Source of the DNA: Bog-473 sp963787485
GTDB taxonomy: Bacteria; Actinomycetota; Acidimicrobiia; Acidimicrobiales; RAAP-2
Assembly (NCBI GenBank): GCA_963787485.1
Contig: CAWBDF010000009.1
Location: 167,576 to 231,575 of the forward strand
Length of the DNA stretch: 64,000 nucleotides
Direction of reading: 5' to 3'
Shown: positions 55,107 through 63,184 of the stretch, piece after piece
How positions within the stretch are numbered: the first letter of the stretch is position 1
How the letters are laid out: each line of letters opens with the position of its first letter
The notes under the pieces: generated by a model
Seen by the model: only the letters and a program-made list of their open reading frames with translations
Told to the model about the DNA's origin: nothing
Databases searched by the model: none
Position numbers and translations under genes: made by a program

Positions 55107-56603
55107 CTACTGCTCCAACGGTGCCGCGAGCGTCTTAGTGAGAAGATATTCTTCAAGCCCTTCGGGGCCGAACTTGACGCCGATACCGCTGGCCTTCCAA
55201 CCGCCGAATGGTGCGTCAGGACCTGAGGAGATACCACCATTGATGTCGATGGTCCCAGCTCTCAAACGCATCGCAACGGCCAGCGCCCGCTCCTCTGACG
55301 CCGACGTCACAGCACCGGCAAGACCATAGTCATTGTCGTTTGCGATTCGCACTGCGTCATCGTCGTCATCGTATGGAATGACGACGAGCACCGGCCCGAA
55401 AATCTCTTCGCGGGCGATGGTCATGGAATTGTCGACATCGGCAAAGAGGGTTGGCTCAACGAAGTAGCCCTTCGGATGATCAGCAGGGCGTCCTCCCCCG
55501 GTGACCAACCGCGCTCCTTCGGCGATTCCCTTCTCGATATAGCTAAGTACCCGTTCTTGTTGACGAGCACTGATGACTGGCCCCATGATCACCTCCGGGT
55601 CAGTGGGATCACCGTATTTGACTGCGCCGAATCCCGGAGTGATGACATCAATTGCCTCTTCGTACCGGCTCCGCGGAACAAGCAAACGTGTGAGCGATGC
55701 GCAGGACTGGCCGGCGTGAAAACACGTGGACATCGCCTGACGGCTGAGGCGGCTGAAGTCGGAGTCGTCCAGCACGATGTGCGCCGACTTACCCCCAAGC
55801 TCGAGGTCCAGTCGCTTCACGGTCGGTGCGCTCTTCTCAATGATGCGGCGACCGGTGGCTGTTGAACCCGTGAATGAGATCATGTCCACGCGTGGGTCGA
55901 GCGTGAGTTCCTCTCCCACGAGATGGTCGGACGACGTCACCACGTTAAAGACACCCGCGGGCATGTCGGTCTGCTCAGCAGCGATCCGGCCGAGCCGCGT
56001 CGCGTTCCATGGAGTATCGGGGGCGGGTTTCAATACCAGCGTACAACCCATCGCCAGCGCCGAGGCGATCTTATTCAGCGTCACCTGGAGGGGATAGTTC
56101 CACGGCGTGATTGCCCCGACGACGCCGATTGGTTCCTTGCGTACTTTCCGCCAACTTCGTGAGCCGTACGCAGTGCCGATTGGGAGATCGCGTTCCCATG
56201 AGATCTGTTCGATCATTTCCGCCGGCCATTGCAGCGCCTCGCCAAGTGGCACGTCGACCTGAGGCCCGTACGTTGAGGCGATCGGGCATCCGGCTTCGGC
56301 GACAAGTTCGACCCGCAGCTCGTCACTCTCGGCCAAAAGCGCTTCAGCGAGCTGAAGGATCACGCGTTTGCGAAGCGCTCGATTTGTCGACCAGTCAGTT
56401 TCATCGAACGCCCGGCGAGCTGCGCCGATGCCGCGTCTCATGTCCACGACCGAAGCGTCAGCCACCTGACCGATCACATCCTCGGTCGCCGGATTGATGT
56501 TGTCGAACCGAGCGCCAGATTGCGCTTCGACGAGTTCGCCTGCGATCAGCATGCGAATCTCACTCTGCTGGTTCGTCGCCCGTTCGATTTCTGATGTGCT
56601 CAT
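55107..56603 (-). CDS. Aldehyde dehydrogenase (NAD(P)+)
   Basis: A 498-residue ALDH-superfamily enzyme that oxidises an aldehyde to the acid. TPWNYPLQVTLNKIASALAM carries the Asn of the oxyanion hole, FTGSTATGRRI the cofactor loop, LELGGKSAHIVLDDSD the catalytic Glu, and FHAGQSCASLTRLLV the catalytic Cys. EEIFGPVLVVIPY is the late signature. The ATG at 56603 (MSTSEIERATNQQ) is preferred. Codon third positions are less GC-rich than in most of the window, which may indicate acquisition from elsewhere. Substrate not assignable; related enzymes act on terpenoid or aliphatic aldehydes. Confidence 0.93.
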   Translation of the reverse strand: MSTSEIERATNQQSEIRMLIAGELVEAQSGARFDNINPATEDVIGQVADASVVDMRRGIGAARRAFDETDWSTNRALRKRVILQLAEALLAESDELRVELVAEAGCPIASTYGPQVDVPLGEALQWPAEMIEQISWERDLPIGTAYGSRSWRKVRKEPIGVVGAITPWNYPLQVTLNKIASALAMGCTLVLKPAPDTPWNATRLGRIAAEQTDMPAGVFNVVTSSDHLVGEELTLDPRVDMISFTGSTATGRRIIEKSAPTVKRLDLELGGKSAHIVLDDSDFSRLSRQAMSTCFHAGQSCASLTRLLVPRSRYEEAIDVITPGFGAVKYGDPTDPEVIMGPVISARQQERVLSYIEKGIAEGARLVTGGGRPADHPKGYFVEPTLFADVDNSMTIAREEIFGPVLVVIPYDDDDDAVRIANDNDYGLAGAVTSASEERALAVAMRLRAGTIDINGGISSGPDAPFGGWKASGIGVKFGPEGLEEYLLTKTLAAPLEQ

Positions 56604-56737
56604 CCATGCCCTCCGATCTGTGCGCGCCATGCTATCGAGCCACCCGCAAGGCGCGGTGGGGCAATTTCAGATGTCCCGGGCAAAGGAGGCCCCGACAGAC
56701 GTGGAATCGGCTCCGAACGCGATGGACTATGCGAGGG

Positions 56738-56833
56738 AGCGGTGCCAACACAACCATCTTCGCCGATGAAGTTCCGAATGTTGTGGCTTGCCTGAATCAG
56801 GAGTCTGGAAAGGATCTTGCGATCATAGGAAGC
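56738..56833 (+). pseudogene. Possible remnant of a dihydrofolate reductase/RibD-like protein
   Basis: ANTTIFADEVPNVVACLNQE followed by SGKDLAIIGS resembles the segment of RibD-C/DfrA-like proteins where NTTxI, a helix, then GKDxxVxGS occur. Nothing else of the family is found around it, and there is no start or complete fold. The remaining bases between 56604 and 56988 show no gene. Confidence 0.35.
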
Positions 56834-56988
56834 TATCCTTGCGTCCACCCTGGCAGCTCATGGGCCATAGCTGGCCCAGTTCATCGCCGCGACGGTGGGA
56901 CACCCTCGGCGGCTGGTTTGGAGCAGATGAGGATTACTGTTGGCAGCGGAGACCTGGACTGATCAATCGACACCTTGAGGAGCATCAG

Positions 56989-57264
56989 ATGGCAAGGGTA
57001 TTGATGGTTGTGCAGCATCCCGTGAAGGACTTTGACGCTTGGCGGATCGAGTATGACAAGGCGCAACCGATACGTGACAAGCACGGGGTCACCGACGCCA
57101 CCGTCCTTCGGAACGCCGATGATCCGAACGAGATTACGGGGCTGCACTGGTTCTCTTCGGTCGATGAAGCTCACGCCTTCGCCGACGATCCCGATCTAAA
57201 AGGCGCCATGGCTAGGGCGGGCGTGAGCGGACCACCCCGTATCGAAATCAGCGTCGAGGTGTAA
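56989..57264 (+). CDS. Small ABM-like dimeric alpha/beta-barrel protein
   Basis: A 91-residue protein with the ferredoxin-like fold pattern of antibiotic-biosynthesis-monooxygenase or cyclase-like proteins: VLMVVQHPVKDFDAWRIEYD, VTDATVLRNADDPNEITGLH and WFSSVDEAHAFADDPDLKGA, ending IEISVEV. ATG at 56989 has TTGAGGAG upstream. It stands alone beside the IS1380 insertion. Function unknown; such proteins are often heme-degrading, monooxygenase or stress-related. Confidence 0.75.
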   Translation: MARVLMVVQHPVKDFDAWRIEYDKAQPIRDKHGVTDATVLRNADDPNEITGLHWFSSVDEAHAFADDPDLKGAMARAGVSGPPRIEISVEV

Positions 57265-57327
57265 TACCGACCGGGCCTTTGATCGAACTGTCGAAGGAGA
57301 CCTGGCGATATCAGCTGTTTGTGAAGA

Positions 57328-58942
57328 GATCCACCGATTTTTCCGCTGTGACGAGGACCGACGTCATGGTGCGCCCGTTGTAGTCGGGACAGAGACAACG
57401 GACCGTCGTGGAGGCGTGCAGGGCCTGCATGCTCGTGTGCGAGTGCGATGTCAGCGCATAGACAGCGTCTGCGGCTGCGCCCGTCCGCGGTGTCGAGATT
57501 CATGTGATGAGGGGCAGGGTTCGAATCTGCTCGAGCGCTCGGGTGAACGTGGTCGCCCACGGCCATCGCTCGGGGAGGCGCAGCACGATGGCTCCACTGC
57601 GGTTGACGAGGCGACCCGGGAGGGCGAGTACGTGGGTGCGCACGCTGCGGGCCACGGTGAGCTGTGTGTCGGGATGAACATCACCCAGGCGGGCACTCCA
57701 GCGGATGAGGTTGTGGGCGAGGACGGCGCAGGCGAGCCAGGTGGCGTTGGCGAAGAAGTGACCCGAGGGGCAGTGCTCGAGACCTGCCCCTCCTTGAGGT
57801 CTCGGATGGCGAGCTCGATGCCGGCATGGGCGCGGTGGAAGGCATCGGCTTCGATGGTGTCGAGGGCGACGTTGGTGACGAAGGCGTGGTGACGCCACTC
57901 GGGCCACAGGGCCAACTGGCACGGATCGGCCAGGCGTGAGCGGCGCAGAACCAGACGCAGCTGGCGTCGCTGGCCGCGCACCCCGGTCACGTACGTCGTC
58001 TCGGCGACCTGGGCCACCCCGGCGTCGGGATAGGCGATGGTGCGCCACGCCGACTCTGGTATCGCGTCAATGCAGGCCCTGACCTGGGCGTTGATGTTGA
58101 CCGTGATGGAGTAGGCGACACCCAGGCGCACCAAGGTGTCGATGAGCGCGTAGGAGAAGAACCCGGCATCGGCACGCAGGCTCAGCGCCCCGGTCGCCCC
58201 GGCCCGGCGCACCCGGGCGATGAGTTCCTCGACGAATCGCTTGTGGCCGCGCTGGGAGGATCCCTTGCGCAGCCGGGCGTGGAGCACATCACCCGTCTTG
58301 GCCCAGGTGGCGATGAGCGGGTGATACCCGAGGCACGCGGGTGTAGCCATAGGCGGCGCCCTGCTTCTTCTTGCCGTGGACCTCACAGATCGTCGAGTCG
58401 AGGTCCATGGTCAGGGGGGAAATGCCCGGCCCCGCGCCAAGTGACCAGGCTCGGCGGATCGATTCTGCGATCACCGCGTCGAGCTGGCGGATGTGCCCGA
58501 AGGTGAACGCCCGCAAGAAGGTGCCGAGCGTGGACGGTGCCATGACCCGGAAGGGCAGGACACTCTGGGTCGCACCGGCGCGGAGTCGATCAGCATGGTC
58601 GATGTGGCTGGCACCGGCCACGATGGCAGTGACCAACGTCAGCACCTTGCGCCCCGGACGCGAGCCCCCGACGCGACCGCCGAGGTGCACCATGGCGTTC
58701 ACCAGCGCCTCGAGTCCGAGGCGAACCATCAGTGTCGCCGGCACGATCAGACCCGCATCGGCGACCAGTGATGGCTCGTCGAAGGTCGCCCCGATCCGGT
58801 CAATCCCGCGCGATACTGGATTCACCGAAAGTGCCTCCTTGGTGCTGGGGAACTGCGACGTCGAACACCGCAAATTCTTCCAGCGCAGGGGGCACTTTCC
58901 GCGGATACGCGGCCTACGTTCCGCTCACTTCATCGGTGGATC
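57328..58942 (-). mobile_element. IS1380-family insertion sequence, 1.6 kb, with terminal repeats
   Basis: The element is bounded by GATCCACCGAT at 57328-57338 and its exact reverse complement ATCGGTGGATC at 58932-58942. GATC is its own complement, so the outer four bases can be a 4-bp target duplication and CACCGAT...ATCGGTG the inverted repeats. Total length of 1615 bp and a single transposase gene inside fit the IS1380 family. Confidence 0.75.
57500..58825 (-). pseudogene. IS1380-family transposase (two frame breaks)
   Basis: DDE-type transposase of about 440 residues. It begins at GTG 58825 with AAGGAGG upstream and reads GATFDEPSLVADAGLIVPATL, the family opening. LTMDLDSTICEVHGKKKQGA holds the first catalytic Asp, LRADAGFFSYALIDTL the second, and HRAHAGIELAIRDLKEG the Glu region. 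Continuity needs removal of one C at 58339-58341 and addition of one G at 57787-57790. Both are in short homopolymers and all motifs are intact, so it may be functional if these are consensus errors. Confidence 0.82.
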
Positions 58943-59020
58943 GAGGCTTAGCCGGCTTCGCCACTTTGAAGGTGGGAGCCTTGCCGAACAACGAGCACGC
59001 ACCCGGCCGGGTGCCGAGCG

Positions 59021-59150
59021 TCATGCCGCGTCTTGTTCGGCGAGACAGCGGATCTCGCCGTCTCGCAGGCCGTAGTAGACGAGCGTGAGAACTTTGCGTG
59101 CGATCGCCACGTTGGCCCTGTTCTTGCCTCGGCGTTGTGCGATCGCCGCA
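59021..59150 (-). pseudogene. C-terminal remnant of an IS110-family transposase
   Basis: The last 43 codons read AQRRGKNRANVAIARKVLTL and VYYGLRDGEIRCL, a segment conserved at the end of many IS110-family transposases. Upstream sequence in the same frame is unrelated, so only the 3' tail remains. It lies 78 bp outside the IS1380 end. Confidence 0.6.
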
Positions 59151-59212
59151 AAACTCGTGAGGGTTTGGTGTGACAACCCCAGTCTCGATCGTGAGACCGG
59201 AGCCGTCACGGG

Positions 59213-59231
59213 GAGCGGAGGCCCCGCTCCT
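59213..59231. terminator. Hairpin between IS remnant and secreted-protein gene
   Basis: GGAGCGG (59213-59219) and CCGCTCC (59225-59231) form a 7-bp GC stem with a 5-base loop, about 50 bp after the 3' end of the minus-strand secreted protein gene. There is no clear T tract, so termination is only plausible. Confidence 0.35.
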
Positions 59232-59279
59232 TCATGCCATCACTTATGGGCGAAGGGATACGGACCGCGTTCTCGGCGC

Positions 59280-61043
59280 TCACCCGAACGAGGCCGCGGC
59301 GACAACGGGCTTGTTCAGGGGGGTCCCTCCCATCGAGCCGAGGAAGGGCGCCGTCCCGTAGGCGAACACGCCGCCGTCAGAAGCGACCAGCCAGTAGCCA
59401 AGGCCGTCGCCGCGAGCGGTCATGGCGACCACGGGAGCGTTGAGGTGGATGCTGCCGGTCGAGCCGAGGAAGGGAGCAGAGAACCCAAAGACACCTCCGT
59501 CGCTCGCCACCAGCCAGTAGCCGCCTGTGGCGTCGTCTACGGCCAGGCCCACGACGGGCTTGTTGAGCGGCTTGCCTCCCTCTGATCCCTGGAAGTTGGC
59601 GTCCCCGAAGGTGAACACGCCGCCGTCGTGTGCCGCCAGGTAGTAGCCCCCGTTGTCGGGGGTGACGGCGATGCCGACCACCGGAGCGTTCAGATGTGCG
59701 CCAGCCATGGAGCCGTGTGACTGGGCGTCACCGAAGGGGTACACGCTGCCGTCGGACCCCACGAGGTAGTACCCGCCACCGTCTCGCGTCGCGGCCATGC
59801 CGACGATGGGCGCTGCGGGCGGCCTGGCGCCCAAGGAGCCGAAGAAGCCTGCTCCGTCGTAGGAGAACACGCCGCCATCGGAGCCGACCAGCCAGTAGCC
59901 GCCAGAGGGGGCGCTGGCCATGCCCACCACGGGAGCGTTGAGGTGGAGGTTGGCGCCCGAGCCGTGGAAGTTGGCCGCGCCGAAGGTGAACACTCCTGCG
60001 TCGGCGGCGCCCAGCCAGTAGCCGACCCCGAAGGGGGCCTCACTGGGAGGGGCGACAGCTTGTGCGCAATCAGTTTCGGTCTGCGTCGCGCCGACGATGT
60101 CGGTGTTCCAGCCGCCAAAGGTGTTGCAGTTCAACGTCGCGGTCGAGCTGGGGGAATCCACCTCCACTCCGAGGCCGAAGTTGTCGGCCACGTCGGGGGC
60201 GGTCCGTCCGATCTGATTTCCGTCGATGACGATGCCGGTGCTATTGGCAGCCACGGCCACGCCAATGTCGGTTTCGGCGCCCGTGATCGTGTCGCCGCTC
60301 AAGGTGACGTTGGTTGCCCCGAACAAGAGCACAGCGGTGTTGGCGTTGTTGGCATTGCCGTAGCCGCTGCCGAAGATGGTGGTGTCCGAGGTCGTCCCCG
60401 AGGCACCGTCTTGGTACACCAATCCGTTCTGGCCGGTGACGCCCATGAGGGGCGCTGGGGGATCGATCGTGCTGCCCGAGACGTTCATGGTCATCCCGTA
60501 CGCGTGGATCGCATCCTTGTTGTAGTCGCTGACGGTGGTGTTGGTGATCGTGAGGGTCTGGTCAGCAGTGCCTTGGCCCACGATCGCCCTGCCGACTTGG
60601 CAGTTGCTTCCCTCTGTTATCCCCGTGACGGTGACGTTGCTCACCGAGCCGCCCGCACCGTTGAAGAAAATGCCGTACAACGCCGCCCTCCCACAAGAAC
60701 CCACGGGCTGGGTCTGTGTGAACCCGGTGCCCATGATCGTCAGGTTCTCGACGTTCATCGACGTGCCGGCGTTCGTCACCACGGCGCCGTTGAACGACCC
60801 GTCTGCGACATCGTGGCCGGTGATCGTGAACCCGGCGCCATTAAGGGTGACCCCATCTGGGATCATGAGCGGGACCGTCGTGTCACAGTCGCCGGTCAGG
60901 GTGATGACGCCCCCAACTGGCGCTGGCAACGCGCAGCTGGGCGCCGCAGAGGCCACGCCAACGTCGGTCAAGAGCACAGCGGGGGTGATGACGGCGGATG
61001 ATGCGAAAAGCGCCAGACCGGCAATCCAGGCTCGGAGTCGCAT
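59280..61043 (-). CDS. Large secreted protein: parallel beta-helix domain plus six GYWLVASDGG repeats
   Basis: A 587-residue exported protein. The signal peptide is WIAGLALFASSAVITPAVLL with cleavage after about ASAA-33. Residues 35-330 look like a right-handed parallel beta-helix: many short strands with Asn/Thr/Gly turns (VENLTIMGTG, VSNVTVTGI, LTITNTTVSDYN, VTLSGDTITGAE, IVIDGNQIG). From about 340 to the end there are six repeats of about 42 residues, consensus GYWLVASDGGVFxFG...GS...LNAPVVG. ATG at 61043 follows GGAGGGTC. Similar repeats occur in exported proteins of Acidimicrobiia. Probably binds or modifies surface glycan; function unknown. Confidence 0.85.
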   Translation of the reverse strand: MRLRAWIAGLALFASSAVITPAVLLTDVGVASAAPSCALPAPVGGVITLTGDCDTTVPLMIPDGVTLNGAGFTITGHDVADGSFNGAVVTNAGTSMNVENLTIMGTGFTQTQPVGSCGRAALYGIFFNGAGGSVSNVTVTGITEGSNCQVGRAIVGQGTADQTLTITNTTVSDYNKDAIHAYGMTMNVSGSTIDPPAPLMGVTGQNGLVYQDGASGTTSDTTIFGSGYGNANNANTAVLLFGATNVTLSGDTITGAETDIGVAVAANSTGIVIDGNQIGRTAPDVADNFGLGVEVDSPSSTATLNCNTFGGWNTDIVGATQTETDCAQAVAPPSEAPFGVGYWLGAADAGVFTFGAANFHGSGANLHLNAPVVGMASAPSGGYWLVGSDGGVFSYDGAGFFGSLGARPPAAPIVGMAATRDGGGYYLVGSDGSVYPFGDAQSHGSMAGAHLNAPVVGIAVTPDNGGYYLAAHDGGVFTFGDANFQGSEGGKPLNKPVVGLAVDDATGGYWLVASDGGVFGFSAPFLGSTGSIHLNAPVVAMTARGDGLGYWLVASDGGVFAYGTAPFLGSMGGTPLNKPVVAAASFG

Positions 61044-61216
61044 TGACCCTCCATTTCAGCGCAGCCGGCCGACCTCTTCTGGGCGGCGAAACTCCTGAAA
61101 GCTCTTTGGGCCAAGGAAAGCGCCCACGGCGCCACTGGAGCTTGGGCAATATCACTCATGGGGTACCTCTTATGAGTGACATTGGGGTGTGACGCTCACA
61201 CTGCAACCGTAAACCT

Positions 61217-61256
61217 GTCAACAAGCTGTCAACGTTTGACGTCAACTAATTGTCAA
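61217..61256 (-). promoter_or_regulatory. Array of four TTGAC elements upstream of the secreted protein gene
   Basis: On the minus strand TTGAC occurs at 61256-61252, 61245-61241, 61232-61228 and 61221-61217, with steps of 11, 13 and 11 bp, close to one helical turn. The second element is half of a perfect palindrome TTGACGTCAA (61236-61245). The array lies 175-215 bp before the ATG of the minus-strand gene and is AT-rich for this window. Confidence 0.45.
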
Positions 61257-61334
61257 ACGATTGTCTCGGCGGAAATCCGGCATCCGCGGGGACTTAATGC
61301 GGGCGGCGTCGAGAGCCAACGGGGCACGGGGGCC

Positions 61335-61547
61335 TCATCCTCGGGCCGCGTGGTGCATGATGCCCCTGCCGCCGCATTGCAACGACGGGCAAGGCATCCC
61401 CGGGTCCGAAAAAAAAACCAGAATTCCCATCACAACCCAGAACCACACACGCTTAAAGAACCACTTCTTAGGTGGTGCGGGCTGCGTAGGGGCGGGCGGA
61501 TACCACTTGCCATCCGACCCTTTCCACCACCCGGGTGAGTGAAGCAA
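61335..61547 (-). CDS. Small DUF2510-like membrane protein, C terminus uncertain
   Basis: The reading contains SPGWWKGSDGKWYPPAP, the WW-like PGWWxxSDGKWYPP motif placed at the N terminus of many actinobacterial membrane proteins (DUF2510). A basic stretch and one membrane helix follow (KKWFFKRVWFWVVMGILVFF). It then passes through a run of nine T on the minus strand (61408-61416 region) where a length error would change the C terminus. Start is TTG at 61547 or further upstream. Confidence 0.5.
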   Translation of the reverse strand: MLHSPGWWKGSDGKWYPPAPTQPAPPKKWFFKRVWFWVVMGILVFFSDPGMPCPSLQCGGRGIMHHAARG

Positions 61548-61691
61548 GGTCGCCCCCGTGCCCCACTAAGCCCTATTCGCGATCCGAAAGCAACTAGCTG
61601 ACCGGTCAGGCAATCGGTTGCACATGCGCGGCTGTGGCGACAGGATGATGCCGTCTCTGGTGCTACTCCAGACGAACAAGGAGAAGAGCTC

Positions 61692-62036
61692 ATGGCAGTG
61701 TTCAATGGCGCGTTCCCGATACTTCCCGGCAAAGAACAAGAAGGCAGGAACTTCGCTGCCGCATGCATGGGGGAACGCCGGATGGGGTTCGAGGAGCAGT
61801 TGAGTTCATCGAAAATTACCCGGGAGACGTGGGCCCTTCAGGAAACTCCGATGGGGAGCTTCATGCTGGTGTGGTTTGAGGCTCCCGACATCGAGAAAAC
61901 GTTTACGCATCTCGCCACCACCAACAACGAGTTCACGACCTGGTTCCGTGGCCAAGTCAAGGATCTGACTGGCGTCGACTTAAGCGCTCCACCCGAAAGC
62001 CCGCCGCCCGACGTGCTGGTCGACTGCGCCTCCTGA
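61692..62036 (+). CDS. Conserved hypothetical protein (DUF6176-like)
   Basis: A 114-residue soluble protein: FNGAFPILPGKEQEGRNFAA, RRMGFEEQLSSSKITRETWA and LQETPMGSFMLVWFEAPDIE, then FTTWFRGQVKDLTGVDLS. The pattern is that of small ferredoxin-fold proteins with a conserved RETWxLQ.TP motif, which I associate with the DUF6176 family. ATG at 61692 has AAGGAGAAGAGC upstream. A hairpin follows the stop. Function unknown. Confidence 0.7.
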   Translation: MAVFNGAFPILPGKEQEGRNFAAACMGERRMGFEEQLSSSKITRETWALQETPMGSFMLVWFEAPDIEKTFTHLATTNNEFTTWFRGQVKDLTGVDLSAPPESPPPDVLVDCAS

Positions 62037-62039
62037 AGA

Positions 62040-62055
62040 ACGCCCTGTGGGGCGT
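62040..62055 (+). terminator. Short GC hairpin after the DUF6176-like gene
   Basis: ACGCCC and GGGCGT form a perfect 6-bp stem with a TGTG loop, four bases after the stop codon. No T run follows, so it is a weak or factor-assisted terminator candidate. Confidence 0.4.
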
Positions 62056-62493
62056 CACCGGCAGAGAAACGTCCACCGGAACCGTTACCGGTCGTGATTG
62101 GGCGTCCCCTATCGCCGTACATGAAGGGGCGGGGTCGGATCAAGACCCTTGGTTCGCAGATTCTTCCCGATTCACACATCGGCGTCCTGCACAATGGCGC
62201 GCGCCGACGAGGCACCGGGGTCAACGTCGGGCGAAGCCCGCCGGAGGCTGTGGCGTTGACGCCGGCGGCGAGTGGCGCATCCTCTTCGAGGACGCCGCTA
62301 TGTCGAGGTGTTGCGAGTTCCCATCACTGTTCGGGGGGGTCCGTGACGGTCCCGTAGGGCAGCCAGCCATTCATTCGTCGATCTCCGACATGATGGGGTT
62401 CGGCCACGTCCCGACGGGCTCAATCAGGACCTCGGCCGCGCCAAGAGGCGGGCCACGGCGTTAGTCGAGCACGCATCGGTCCGTGGCCGAGAC
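62056..62493. other. Region without a recognised gene
   Basis: About 440 bp between the DUF6176-like gene and an IS110 remnant. Plus-strand readings such as one including EWRILFEDAAMSRCCEF have no family I recognise. It is probably debris from insertion-sequence turnover. Confidence 0.4.
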
Positions 62494-62710
62494 TCAGGCG
62501 GCGGTCTCGAGGCATCGGACTTCCCCGTCGCGTCACACGTAGAAGACGAGGGTCAAGAGCTTGCGGGCGACCGCCACGCGGGCCTTGTACTTGCCGCGGC
62601 GCTCGGCAATGCGCTTGTAGTCGGCGCGCAGCTTCTCGTTGCCCTTGGCCCGGTAGTTGCCCACGGCCTCGATGGCCGCCTAGCGAACCAAGGGTGAGCC
62701 CTGCTTATCT
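62494..62710 (-). pseudogene. Decayed C-terminal part of an IS110-family transposase
   Basis: The minus strand reads DKQGSPLVR, stop, AAIEAVGNYRAKGNEKLRAD, then YKRIAERRGKYKARVAVARK and LLTLVFYV, stop, RDGEVRCLETAA. Apart from two in-frame stops (Trp and Gly codons by comparison with intact relatives) it matches the C terminus of IS110 transposases. It is related to the remnant at 59021 on the same strand. Confidence 0.7.
62699..62710 (+). repeat. 12-bp direct repeat, copy 1
   Basis: CCCTGCTTATCT occurs here at the point where IS110-remnant similarity ends, and again at 63001-63012. The pair frames 290 bp without a recognised gene, which could be a small inserted element. Confidence 0.45.
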
Positions 62711-63184
62711 GTGGGGTCCTGTCAGGTCAAGAGGCCGGTTGGTTGGTTTGGCTTGGTTGGGGTGAGGTGTGGCGCAGCCGAACCTGCGTGGAAGCATCCG
62801 GCGGGAAGCCGGGGCAGGTGAGGGCGGTCAAGGCCGGGCCGAGGGCCCGCCCGTAGGGGAAGCCTTGACCACCCGGTCAGCTGCCTCGAGCACAATGGGT
62901 GCCGGAGCCCGACAGGGCTTCTTGGATGCTGCTGCTCGTTTTGGGGCCGACGATCCTCCTTTTGTTGGACGCTTGGGTTCGGTCCAGGGGTTGCGGGCGT
63001 CCCTGCTTATCTCGGCGCTCGGCGATGTGAGCCGGCTGCAAGATGGCGTTCGGGGTGTCCCGACGAACGTGGTGCGACCGCTCGTTCTTGGTCGGCTGTC
63101 CAGACAGGCTGGCAGCAACAGGGTTGCGGGAGCTGGCCGCAGATCATCAATGGTTGGACGCGACGCGACGGTCCGGGCTCGAGG
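62711..63184. other. Region without a recognised gene
   Basis: About 470 bp before the IS110 transposase. It includes a simple GGTTGGTTTGG-type stretch (62733-62762). A plus-strand reading of 144 codons (62769-63203) has low-complexity Gly/Ala/Arg composition and overlaps the transposase stop; I do not accept it as a gene. Confidence 0.4.
63001..63012 (+). repeat. 12-bp direct repeat, copy 2
   Basis: Second exact copy of CCCTGCTTATCT, 302 bp from the first. Confidence 0.45.

Noticed and set aside
57510..57530. GGTTCGAATC-like string resembling a tRNA T-arm
   Set aside because: It is inside the 3' end of the IS1380 transposase and no cloverleaf or acceptor stem pairs around it.
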